From Cohnella phaseoli (lineage in GTDB: Bacteria > Bacillota > Bacilli > Paenibacillales > Paenibacillaceae), in contig NZ_QRDZ01000035.1 in NCBI RefSeq assembly GCF_003386235.1, forward strand, positions 27,096 through 91,095: DNA of 64,000 nt, in the 5' to 3' direction. The translations under genes and the position numbers were made by a program. Positions within the stretch are counted from its first letter, which is position 1; each line of letters begins with the position of its first letter. The notes under the pieces are model-generated. The model did no database searches. It worked only from the letters and a program-made list of their open reading frames with translations, and was not told the origin of the DNA. Shown one piece after another: positions 36,979 through 45,228 of the stretch.

Positions 36979-37051
36979 TTGCGAAAGTGTGTTCGCCTAT
37001 GGTATTCTAATGTCAAAAACATTCCCCCGGGGAATATTTTTGACAGGGAGG
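36979..37051 (+). promoter_or_regulatory. Promoter and 35-bp palindromic operator of the methyltransferase
   Basis: TTGCGA (36979-36984) and TATTCT (37003-37008) are spaced 18 bp. Directly downstream, 37011-37045 is an inverted repeat of 17+1+17 bp with one mismatch: arms begin TGTCAAAAAC and end TTTTTGACA, and the centre is CCCCCGGGG. The centre includes CCCGG, a CCNGG-type site like those recognised by EcoRII/SsoII methyltransferases. The ribosome site GGGAGG touches the palindrome's right end. The N-terminal HTH of the methyltransferase is the natural ligand, as for M.SsoII, which represses its own gene. Confidence 0.8.
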
Positions 37052-37059
37052 GCACTTAA

Positions 37060-38340
37060 ATGAAAACTTTTAAGAATACTGAATTTGCCTATATAAGAGA
37101 GACAATGGGATACTCCGTTAAGGAAGTTGCTGAAATTCTCGGGAAGAGTGAACGCACTATCTACCGTTGGGAAAATGGTGAATCTTTGCCGAAGAAAAGT
37201 CTCATAAGAGAACTAAAGACTATTTATAGTATACATACAGGCCAACCATCCAAGAGTGGACATAATTTCAAATTCATTGATTTATTTGCAGGGATTGGGG
37301 GGTTGCGAAAGGCATTTGAATCCATTGGTGGCAAGTGTGTATTCACCAGTGAATGGGATCTGGCATGTAGAAAAACTTACCAAGCCAACTATGAATGCGA
37401 TCATCCGGTGAATGGTGATATTCGTGAAGTTGATCTGGACAATATGCCTCAATACGATGTATTAGTGGCGGGTTTCCCGTGTCAGCCATTTTCCATCGCG
37501 GGGGTGTCCAAGAAGAACTCGTTGGGACGTCCGCATGGGTTTTATGATGCTACTCAAGGTACACTTTTCTTTGACGTTGCGCAAATGATAGAACGTCACA
37601 GACCAAAAGCGTTTCTTCTTGAGAATGTAAAGAATCTGGTTAGCCATGATAAGGGGAATACCTTTAAGGTAATCATGAAAACATTAAAAGAAGAGCTTGG
37701 CTATCATGTTGATTATAGAATTATTGATGCAAAACCTTATGTTCCTCAACACAGGGAACGTATATTCATTGTTGGATTTCGGGATGATGTCAGCTTCGCT
37801 TTCAAGGACTTGAAAATTCCTGATACTAGACCGAAACTAGGTTCAATTCTGCATTTTGAGAACGGGACTGAATTACCTGAACCGCCGTTTACAGAGGGAC
37901 CAGAAGGTAGAGTGGCTGCCAAATATACGTTGAGTGATCGACTGTGGGAATACCTTAAGAATTATGCAGAAAAGCATAAGGCAAAAGGTAATGGCTTTGG
38001 ATATGGTTTGTTTGGCCCTGATGATGTTGCTCGTACATTGTCAGCAAGATATTACAAAGACGGCTCGGAAATATTGATTCGCCAAGAAGGCAGAAATCCA
38101 CGACGGCTAACTCCTCGTGAATGTGCAAGACTGATGGGGTTTGACAAACTTGGCCAACGATCTTTTGTAATTCCCGTTTCAGACACCCAAGCGTACAAGC
38201 AGTTCGGAAATTCAGTTGCGGTGCCAGTTGTTGAGGCAGTTGCATCGCATATGCTCCCTTACATCTTCAAGATGATGCGGACTGCTAAAGACATGAATCA
38301 GCTTGAGATACTATTTGAGAAGGTTGAAGTATATGGCTGA
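37060..38340 (+). CDS. HTH-fused C5 cytosine DNA methyltransferase
   Basis: 426 residues. An N-terminal XRE-like helix-turn-helix (about 8-55; VKEVAEILGKSERTIYRWEN) precedes a full m5C methyltransferase: motif I FIDLFAGIGGLRKAF (72-86), motif IV GFPCQPFS with catalytic Cys141, motif VI ENVKNL, motif VIII QHRERIFIVGFR, and motifs IX/X RRLTPRECARLMGF and QFGNSVAVP. The fused HTH is the arrangement of M.SsoII and M.EcoRII, whose N-terminal parts repress their own promoters. The recognition site is likely CCWGG or CCNGG, given the EcoRII-like nuclease and Vsr that follow. It modifies host DNA to protect it from cleavage. The Vsr gene overlaps its 3' end by 8 bp. Confidence 0.9.
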   Translation: MKTFKNTEFAYIRETMGYSVKEVAEILGKSERTIYRWENGESLPKKSLIRELKTIYSIHTGQPSKSGHNFKFIDLFAGIGGLRKAFESIGGKCVFTSEWDLACRKTYQANYECDHPVNGDIREVDLDNMPQYDVLVAGFPCQPFSIAGVSKKNSLGRPHGFYDATQGTLFFDVAQMIERHRPKAFLLENVKNLVSHDKGNTFKVIMKTLKEELGYHVDYRIIDAKPYVPQHRERIFIVGFRDDVSFAFKDLKIPDTRPKLGSILHFENGTELPEPPFTEGPEGRVAAKYTLSDRLWEYLKNYAEKHKAKGNGFGYGLFGPDDVARTLSARYYKDGSEILIRQEGRNPRRLTPRECARLMGFDKLGQRSFVIPVSDTQAYKQFGNSVAVPVVEAVASHMLPYIFKMMRTAKDMNQLEILFEKVEVYG

Positions 38341-38791
38341 CATTGTGTCACCCGAGACGAGAAGTCGAATGATGTCTGGAATAAAGGGAAAGGACACCAA
38401 GCCGGAGGTAATTCTGAGACGAGGACTTCACAAGCTTGGTTTTCGATACAGACTACATGATCCAGATTTACCAGGAAAGCCGGATATGGTCTTTCCTCGA
38501 TACAAGGCGGTCATTTTTGCCCATGGCTGTTTTTGGCATGGACACTCTTGTCACCTATTTAAATGGCCTTCATCGAACGAGGAGTTCTGGAATAAAAAGA
38601 TTAATCGGAATATGGAGTTGGACCGGGAGAGCTTGGATCGCCTTCAGGAGATGGGCTGGAGAGTCGGGATTGTATGGGAGTGTTCATTAAAAGGGAAACA
38701 TCGTATCGGGAGCGAAGAGGTAGTAGAACTTTGTGCCCAGTGGTTGCATACGACGGATATGGCTTATTTGGAAATCGGCGGACAATGCTGA
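38333..38791 (+). CDS. vsr: Very short patch repair endonuclease Vsr
   Basis: 152 residues from ATG 38333, which overlaps the methyltransferase stop by 8 bp. It keeps the Vsr catalytic set at the same numbering as the E. coli enzyme: E25 (KPEV), D51 (GKPDMVF) and H69 (CFWHGHSC), plus the zinc-site cysteines. It nicks T:G mismatches that arise when 5-methylcytosine deaminates at CC(A/T)GG-type sites, feeding repair. Its presence directly after the methyltransferase supports a CCWGG-like target. AT-rich like its neighbours. Confidence 0.95.
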   Translation: MADIVSPETRSRMMSGIKGKDTKPEVILRRGLHKLGFRYRLHDPDLPGKPDMVFPRYKAVIFAHGCFWHGHSCHLFKWPSSNEEFWNKKINRNMELDRESLDRLQEMGWRVGIVWECSLKGKHRIGSEEVVELCAQWLHTTDMAYLEIGGQC

Positions 38792-38822
38792 TAAAACATG
38801 ATTTGTGGTGGTGGTGTTATAT

Positions 38823-40037
38823 ATGCAGAGAGGATTTCTTTCACAGTATTTTGAAGGTATCGCAATCAAGAGGCTCAGTGCGGTAGAAGTTAATACTGAT
38901 ATATCTCATCAGCATGAATTCAACGGTAGCAGACCATTGCGTACAATTTTCGGAGATAATCGTATTTCTTCGCTTGAGGCTCATTTTTTGTGGCTCGCCG
39001 GGGAGAATGAAGGATTTTCATGCGAGGGCCATTTGACATGGTATGATGCTCGGGAGGCTCATCCTACCCGATCCGAATATAGATTATACTTCAAGAGCAA
39101 TGAGGTCATGGATCAGGCAAGAGAATCAGACATGGTGATTGTAGCTAAGCGCCCAGATGGTGAAATCTATATGATTCTGGTGCCTTTCGGCAGTACATTG
39201 GAAAGCCAACTGCTTTGGCTATTTGGTGTAGAACAAGTAGGGTTCAATTTCGACTTTCAGGCTATTGAGGATGACCATGATCAGGAAGTAGACTTTGCAG
39301 TACGCTATATACTTGAAGAGATGGGTATTGTCATTGAGGAACCTGACAGTGGCTGCTTGGATAGTTTACTTGAACCATACTTTGATGACGGTTTTCCAAG
39401 TACATCCGTCTTTTCGGACTTGGCCAGAAGGAGCCTCAGGGATGTATCACCTTATGAAGAACCGGATCAAACCTTGCTTAAATGGATCGAGCAGGAAGAG
39501 AAGTTGTTCAAACGACTTGAGCGTCATATTGTGGCCAAAAGGTTAGAAGCAGGCTTTCTAGATGATGAGAATATTGATGTCGAAGGTTTCATTCAATTTT
39601 CGCTTAGCGTCCATAACCGAAGAAAATCTAGAGTAGGGTATGCTTTGGAAAATCATTTGGAGGAAATCTTTAAGGCACATCACCTTACCTATTCCCGGAC
39701 GGCAGTAACAGAAAATAAGTCCAAGCCGGATTTTTTATTCCCTCATATTTACAATTATCGTGACATGTTGTTTCCAGCATCAAGACTGACTATGTTGGGA
39801 GTCAAGTCCACTTGTAAAGACAGATGGCGGCAGGTATTGGCTGAAGCACAGCGAATTCATAATAAACATCTGTTTACTCTTGAACCGGGGATCAGTGAAA
39901 ATCAAACTGATGAAATGCAGGCGAGTAACTTGCAACTTATCTTACCTAAACGGCTTCATGAAACCTACAAGCCCTGCCAGCAAGATTGGCTGATGGATTT
40001 GAGTTCGTTTATCCAACTGGCAAAGGAGCGACAATAA
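38823..40037 (+). CDS. EcoRII-type restriction endonuclease
   Basis: 404 residues from ATG 38823, equal to EcoRII length; an in-frame GTG six codons earlier is less likely. The N-terminal half keeps the effector-domain pattern (GIAIKRLSAVEV, HQHEFNG, HPTRSEYRLYF). The C-terminal nuclease has SVHNRRKSRVGYALENHLEE, KPDFLFP and VKSTCKDRWRQVLAEA. Catalytic residues D303, K328, R334 and E341 show exactly the spacing of D299, K324, R330 and E337 in EcoRII. It should cleave before unmethylated CCWGG when a second copy is bound as effector. Last gene of the island, 31 bp after Vsr. Confidence 0.92.
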   Translation: MQRGFLSQYFEGIAIKRLSAVEVNTDISHQHEFNGSRPLRTIFGDNRISSLEAHFLWLAGENEGFSCEGHLTWYDAREAHPTRSEYRLYFKSNEVMDQARESDMVIVAKRPDGEIYMILVPFGSTLESQLLWLFGVEQVGFNFDFQAIEDDHDQEVDFAVRYILEEMGIVIEEPDSGCLDSLLEPYFDDGFPSTSVFSDLARRSLRDVSPYEEPDQTLLKWIEQEEKLFKRLERHIVAKRLEAGFLDDENIDVEGFIQFSLSVHNRRKSRVGYALENHLEEIFKAHHLTYSRTAVTENKSKPDFLFPHIYNYRDMLFPASRLTMLGVKSTCKDRWRQVLAEAQRIHNKHLFTLEPGISENQTDEMQASNLQLILPKRLHETYKPCQQDWLMDLSSFIQLAKERQ

Positions 40038-40189
40038 GAACCTGAAAAGGCGTCCGGTTGGGTGCCTTACTAGTTTGCCCTATAATGATGATACGGTAAA
40101 CTGTACCTTAAATCAGTATCACTGTTGCTCTGAGTATAGGCACCTCGAAGTTAAAACAAACTTCTTAACTGAGTAAGCTTTTCTTCAGC
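40038..40189. other. End of defence island, no gene
   Basis: About 150 bp with no gene. No clear terminator is visible; the next coding-like sequence runs on the opposite strand. Confidence 0.5.
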
Positions 40190-41622
40190 TTAAGATTTGA
40201 TCTCGATTCCGAGCATCGCAGCCTTCTGCACCGCTTGACAATTTATATTGTTTACACCTTCATTTTGAACGGAAAGAGAGGAAGCAAGTCTCCGTAAAGT
40301 CATGAGAGGATCTTCCTTCCAAGAGTCACTAAAAAAGTACATTAAAACAAAACCAGCTAATACATTGTCAACAGTTGGGTTAGTCGAACGGGAAAAAATT
40401 GCTATATTGTTTGTGGTAATGCGGATATATAAAGTGTAGGGCTGCCCTTTTTTTAGCATAGCGTAGACGTGATGAAGCAACTTGTTGGCGCAAGCGATTA
40501 CAGCTACTTTATGGGGCTTGCCCTCACTTTTTTCTTGTCATAATACTCCCTTATATAGACGTTAAGATCACCACGTAAACCACAGGTTACAGCCAAGTAA
40601 GAAGCACGTCTCAAGCTTTAGGATCCCCGTTTAGTAATGCGGTTTTCGCTCGCTATAAATTTACCTAAACTAAATACACTAGGATCTAAACCGGCGAATG
40701 CCACGACTTGCTTCGGATGACTGCACTGCGATGCGTTTCCAATTTTAGCAACAATTTCCGCTGACAGTTTTGTACCAATACCTGGAAACGATTCAATAAG
40801 CTTCACTTCCGGAATCGTTTCAGTTAGCTCCAAGATGAGTTCTTCAAGCGCTGCTACCTAATCTTGAAGCTCTCTCGTTGCCAGCATGCTACGCAATACG
40901 GTCTCTAATCCATAAGTGACCTTCCCCACAGGATTAAGCGACACCGCTGTCTTTAGCAGTTCAGTCTTCTTTTGTACCCACGCTTTCGATCTGGAGGCTT
41001 TCGTGGACTCTCGAATTGCTTTTGCCCAAAGCTCGTCACTTTGCTCCGATATCCCTTCTGATGAAAGGTACAACTCCAAAAAACGCAATGACGTTTTAGA
41101 AAAAAGATCCCTGAATACCCCCGAATAGTTTGGAAATACCTGATCCACCAACCACCGTATATTGAGCTTAGCTTGCACGTACAGGCTCGTAAGAAATTTG
41201 TGTTGCCTGGTTAAGAACTGCAGATCGAGAAACCGTTCTTGACGAATCGATTGAGCCTTCCAGTTCTCTTCCTAGTAGAATAGATCCCCTAAGTGCCAAG
41301 CATCTGAAGCGTCCGTTTTTACTTTGCGTAGGCCTGTTCTTCTGGCCCTTTGCGCTTGCAAAGGATTAACCAAAATCACTTCGAGGTCTTGTCCTTAAAG
41401 ATACGCAACGAGTACGCGATGGTAATGTCCCGTTGGTTCCAAAATAACACTCGGTCGTATTCCGGTTTTCGTTTCTAGTAGGGAGGCTAACACATGTAAT
41501 CGTTCAACCCCCTTAGGGGTGTGCATAATTCGTTCATCACGGCCATGCGGGGCATTGCGTCTTAAGAAGGCTTGAACGACCGACATTCCTTTTGCTACAT
41601 CGATTCCGATAACAGGTTTCAT
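40190..41622 (-). pseudogene. Decayed IS110-family transposase
   Basis: Read right to left, the frame starts MKPVIGIDVAKG with an AGAGGAG ribosome site and passes ILEPTGHYHRVLVAYL, then an in-frame stop. Further pieces follow: the IS110 linker (VQAKLNIRWLVDQVFPNYSG), the C-terminal transposase_20 domain (IESFPGIGTKLSAEIVAKIG, VVAFAGLDPS) and, after further stops, CANKLLHHVYAMLKKGQPY near 40430-40500. The final 80 residues (40190-40430) are coding-like but not typical of IS110. At least three stops or shifts make it inactive. It lies between the defence island and the IS21-like element. Confidence 0.85.
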
Positions 41623-41716
41623 ATCTGCTCCTCTCATGGTCTATTCTAGCCGGCAGTCCCACGACGGTTCCAACTCCACAGCTTCGTTTGTGATGCGGGG
41701 TCAATGAATTTTTCAG

Positions 41717-42835
41717 TGCGGTGGAGCCGCTGAGTTAATGTGTGAGAGCCACGCTGTTAATGAAATAGAGCCACCGTGTTAATGGGCAGAGCCACCTCTG
41801 AAACGGTCGTTTATTGAATGCCGTCAGTTTCTCAAAATGGCCACGTTCAGCTCCGTCAACGTAAAGAACGTTTGCTGACGCAAAGCAGCCAGAATCCAGG
41901 TGGAGACGTTCCCGACGGTTCCTTCGACGCTGGCTTTGTCCTTGGGTTTGCAGACACGGGCAGGGATGACGGCCGTACCGTAGTGCTCCGCCATTTCATG
42001 ATACGTCTTGTTAATAACGGGAGAATACCATGAGGATTTTTCAACACCGGTTTTGAGGTTGTCCGGCACGAGGATTTTCGTCACGCCGCCGAAGTGTGCA
42101 AACGCATGGACGTGGGCAGTCGTCCAGCTTTCCTGACTTTGGGACAGGAAGCCTTCCACATAGGCATACTGGCTGCTGGAGAGCGCGGCGACAAAGATGT
42201 ACACAGGCAGCATCTCGCCCGTTTCGGCATCCACGATCGTCGCGGTTTGCCGGGCCCAATCCACCTCCATTTGCTCACCAGGCTTTCGCTGGATATGCAT
42301 TGTCGCTTTGGTTGTGGCAGCGTACTTCCGGTAGTAATTGCAAAACTGGGTGTACTTCAAGGGGATTTCGCGACTAAGCCGACATGACTCACAATACTCA
42401 TGCCACAGCAAGCAGAGCGTAACGCCGCTCTTCGCCAATTCCCGATGAAGATATTCGCAATCCGGGATCTTGCGTGAAGAGACTTGTGCTTTCTCGGGGA
42501 ACAAAAGATACTGCAGATCGTCGTCTGCCACATCTTCCGGCAGCGGCCACGCCAACTCCTTTTCCATCGCACGGTTCAACACCTCGGAGACGGTGTTTCG
42601 CGAGCACTGACAGCTTGATGCAATGCTCCGCTGGCTGAGCCCCATGCTGCTCAGCCGTAGAATATCTCGATACTTGGTCATTCGGGGACCTCCCGTTGGA
42701 TATTTGCGCTCCGATTTCGGCCACGCATCCATCCATTTTAACGGAGGAAACCGAGGGTGGCTCTCGCGATTAACATAGTGGCTCTATTTGGTTAACACGG
42801 TGGCTCTCACTCATTAACTCAATGGCTCTCTGGCA
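41717..42835 (-). mobile_element. Deleted IS21-like element with multiple terminal repeats
   Basis: Both ends carry several copies of a GAGAGCCACnnnGTTAAT unit at about 25-bp intervals (for example near 41745, 41770 and 41795 on the left; 42735-42825 inverted on the right), the IS21-type multiple end repeats. Outer ends read TGCGGTGGAGCC and, inverted, TGCCAGAGAGCC. Inside is only a 5' part of istA; istB and the rest are gone. The element thus keeps both transposase-binding ends with a truncated gene, as in an internal-deletion derivative mobilisable in trans. Confidence 0.75.
41824..42681 (-). pseudogene. istA: Truncated IS21 transposase IstA
   Basis: The start at 42681 follows a GGGAGG ribosome site (MTKYRDILRLSSMGLSQRSI). 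The helix-turn-helix (SQRSIASSCQCSRNTVSEVL) and the catalytic rve core (MEVDWARQTATIVD, YVEGFLSQSQESW, ILVPDNLKTGV, PKDKASVEGTVGNV) are present. It ends after 285 residues at ELNVAILRN, where a normal IstA of about 500 residues would continue, and runs into the terminal repeats. The C-terminal half and the helper istB are missing, so the protein is probably inactive. Confidence 0.85.
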
Positions 42836-43039
42836 CCGAAATACTCAACGAAGGATTGGGCAGCCTTTTTGCAAAACAAAGGCTTTTTGCAGTTGGATCG
42901 AGGAACGATTGTGAATGTAAAGAAAGTAGCGGCTTATAACTCGGAGTTAAGAGTGGTAACGGTAACCGCTTTAGAAGGTAACGTCTTGTTACCCGTCGCG
43001 GAGAAGGTCCAAAGGCAAATCAAAAAGTTACTAAAATAA
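42836..43039 (+). pseudogene. C-terminal stump of a LytTR-family regulator
   Basis: An open frame begins exactly at the edge of the IS21-like element and encodes the end of a LytTR DNA-binding domain: FLQLDRGTIVNVKKVAAYNS, then VLLPVAEKVQRQIKKLLK and a stop. Residues shown are the family's DNA-contact strand and final helix. Start and receiver domain are gone, consistent with disruption by the element. Two terminators follow. Confidence 0.75.
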
Positions 43040-43071
43040 AGGTCACGAATGATTCTTCGCGACCTTTGTCT
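43038..43071 (+). terminator. Terminator after the LytTR stump
   Basis: AAAGGTCaCG pairs with CGcGACCTTT (one mismatch) across a 10-base loop and overlaps the stop codon; tail TGTCTT. Confidence 0.7.
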
Positions 43072-43076
43072 TACTG

Positions 43077-43110
43077 GAGGCTGCCGACACGGATCGGCAG
43101 CCTCGTTGTG
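43077..43110 (+). terminator. Second terminator
   Basis: Perfect 11-bp stem GAGGCTGCCGA with TCGGCAGCCTC around six bases, followed by GTTGTGC. It forms a tandem block with the preceding hairpin. Confidence 0.75.
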
Positions 43111-43488
43111 CTATTTTGGTAGTTACAAGGTTTGTAGCGGCTGATGGCATTTCCAGCTATGTGATTTCGTTGTCGATTGAAGAGAATGCAGGCAACTAAT
43201 CGGTCGCGATCACGCCCTCGTTCCAATATTCGGCAGTTCGGATGTCGCGAATGACGATAGCGACAGATAAGTTAGGCACGGCTTCCCTTGCTACTTCAGC
43301 GTCAAAGGACGCCGAAGGTGTATTTGCCCGAAATTGCACAAATACCTAAAGTCTTTAGCCATCAGTACATTGCGAATACAATTGAAGTTTCTATTGTTCT
43401 AGACTTAAAATGGGTGAATACATCCGAAGATTTTAACGAGATATGTCGAAATGAGTCGTATATCCTAACAAAAGCGAGGTTAACCTTC
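43111..43488. other. Upstream region of the sensor kinase
   Basis: No gene is supported here. The open frame extends upstream of the kinase start to 43288, but its codons encode an unlikely N-terminus and the kinase has a better GTG start. The promoter of the 43.5-54.5 kb operon should lie here; AT-rich DNA at 43360-43460 is the likely site. Confidence 0.45.
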
Positions 43489-45228
43489 GTGAAATGGTTC
43501 AGAAAATATTGGAGCGGGATCCGATTGCCCCGAAAGCTTGTGCTCGTGTACATGCCGCTGATCGTTATCCCGACGTTGCTAGGGTCCCTGTTGCTGATGA
43601 ACAGCTATACCGCTTCCAGCAAGCAAGCTTCCCGAGATTACGCCGGCGACCTCGTCGGCTTGATGGTCGAGCAGATGGATTACCGGCTGTCCTCCATCGA
43701 AGATCTCGGCAAGCAGATGATCACCGACGCAGAGCTGCTGGAGTTGGTCGGCCGAACGGACGTGTCGACTTACGAACAGCTCGACAAAACGATGGCGATC
43801 AAAAATTGGATGAACCATTATTGGCTTAACAACAACATGAACGAATTTATCGTCGCGATGGTGCTGGATACGGGCGACGACACGTATCTCTACAACGAGA
43901 ACGAGGTGAGCCAGTACCGCATTCGCGACCCAGAATATAAGCGGGCCGTCCGCAACAACCGGGGCGGCGCCGTCTGGTTCGAGCCCGCCCGGTTCTCGAA
44001 CGGCTTCCAGCAGTTCGAAGCTTTCCGGGTCGGCCGCTGGGTGCGGGACGGCAAGCTGAACGAGGTCGGCTTTCTGACGATCGTTGTCGACGTCGAGGCG
44101 GTACGGTCGATCTTCAACCAGACGAAGCTCGACCAGAACGCGTTGCTTCGGCTGCAGACGGCGGACGGACGCATTCTCGTAGACAATGGCAACGGCGAGG
44201 AGGACGCGGGAAGCTACCAGGACCTGCACCTCGACTATTCCGATATCCGGGAGGATTGGGCGTTATCGGCCTCCTTGAAGATGGACGACCTGTACGCCCA
44301 GATCAACCGGATGATCCGGTTGACGATCCTCATCATCTTGGTCGTGTTCGTGTTCGGGCTCGTCGTCACCCGCTACCTGGCGATCGACGTCGTCAATCCG
44401 ATTCGCAAACTCATGAACAATATGATGTCCGGCATTCAGTCCGCCAGTCCGCGCAAGCTCGCGAAGTTCAAGGGCGCGATAGAAATCCGGGAGATGAACG
44501 ATATTTTCGTCTCCGTCATGTACGAGATCGAGCAGTTGATCCAGCAGACGGTCAGTCAGGAGCAGAAGAAACGCGCCGCGGAGATCGAGGCGCTGCGCAA
44601 GCAACTGTCGCCGCATTTTTTGTATAACACGCTTAATTCGATCCGCTGGCTCGCCATCTTGCAGAAGCAAAACAACATCAAGGCGATCGTGGATTCGTTG
44701 TCCAGCTTGCTGAACTACACGCTGCGCGACGCCAACGAGCTGGCGACGCTCCGGGAAGATGCATCGAAACTCGATGACTACATCTCGATCCAGAAAATTC
44801 GCTATCGTCAATTCGGCTACGCGACGGACCTCGAGGAGCGGGCGCTGGACGCCTCGGTTCCGAAGTTCATCATCCAGCCGTTAGTCGAGAACGCGCTCTT
44901 GCACGGATTGGAGCCGCTCGACCGGATGGGCCAGATCACGGTGCGCGCTTCGATCCGCGGAAGCGTTCTTAAGCTGACGGTGGAAGACAACGGCATCGGC
45001 ATCGCCCCGGACAAGCTGGCCGAGATCCGGCGGCAGTTGAGCGGCGCTGCGCCGAAGGGAACGACGGAGCACATTGGCATACTGAACGTACACGAGCGGA
45101 TCGTCGCCCATTACGGCTATCCTTACGGCATGACGATCGACAGCGATCCCGGCCGGGGAACGACGATCGAAGCGACTCTTAAATACGAGGAGAGAACGGA
45201 TAATGAAAACCATCATCATCGTGGATGA
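43489..45228 (+). CDS. YesM-type sensor histidine kinase
   Basis: Membrane sensor of about 579 residues. The GTG at 43489 (VKWFRKYWSGIRLPRKL) is chosen because GCGAGG precedes it and a membrane helix (LVYMPLIVIPTLLGSLLLM) follows at once. An extracellular dCache-like region (about 45-270), a second helix (LTILIILVVFVFGLVV) and a HAMP linker follow. The His_kinase domain has H376 in LSPHFLYNTLNSIRWLA, the N box FIIQPLVENALLHGLE, and G boxes EDNGIGI and HIGILNVHERI. It phosphorylates the response regulator that overlaps its 3' end by 26 bp. Signal likely a sugar or sugar-loaded binding protein, as two such lipoproteins are encoded next. Confidence 0.9.
   Translation: MKWFRKYWSGIRLPRKLVLVYMPLIVIPTLLGSLLLMNSYTASSKQASRDYAGDLVGLMVEQMDYRLSSIEDLGKQMITDAELLELVGRTDVSTYEQLDKTMAIKNWMNHYWLNNNMNEFIVAMVLDTGDDTYLYNENEVSQYRIRDPEYKRAVRNNRGGAVWFEPARFSNGFQQFEAFRVGRWVRDGKLNEVGFLTIVVDVEAVRSIFNQTKLDQNALLRLQTADGRILVDNGNGEEDAGSYQDLHLDYSDIREDWALSASLKMDDLYAQINRMIRLTILIILVVFVFGLVVTRYLAIDVVNPIRKLMNNMMSGIQSASPRKLAKFKGAIEIREMNDIFVSVMYEIEQLIQQTVSQEQKKRAAEIEALRKQLSPHFLYNTLNSIRWLAILQKQNNIKAIVDSLSSLLNYTLRDANELATLREDASKLDDYISIQKIRYRQFGYATDLEERALDASVPKFIIQPLVENALLHGLEPLDRMGQITVRASIRGSVLKLTVEDNGIGIAPDKLAEIRRQLSGAAPKGTTEHIGILNVHERIVAHYGYPYGMTIDSDPGRGTTIEATLKYEERTDNENHHHRG

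Noticed and set aside
30844..40037. Assignment of the island to DISARM or BREX
   Set aside because: No DrmA/DrmB, phospholipase-D type DrmC, PglX, PglZ or BrxC-like gene is present; only helicase and methyltransferase are shared in general type.
43288..43488. 67 extra N-terminal codons on the sensor kinase
   Set aside because: The GTG at 43489 has a ribosome site and leads straight into the first membrane helix; the extra part would place a long unusual segment ahead of it.
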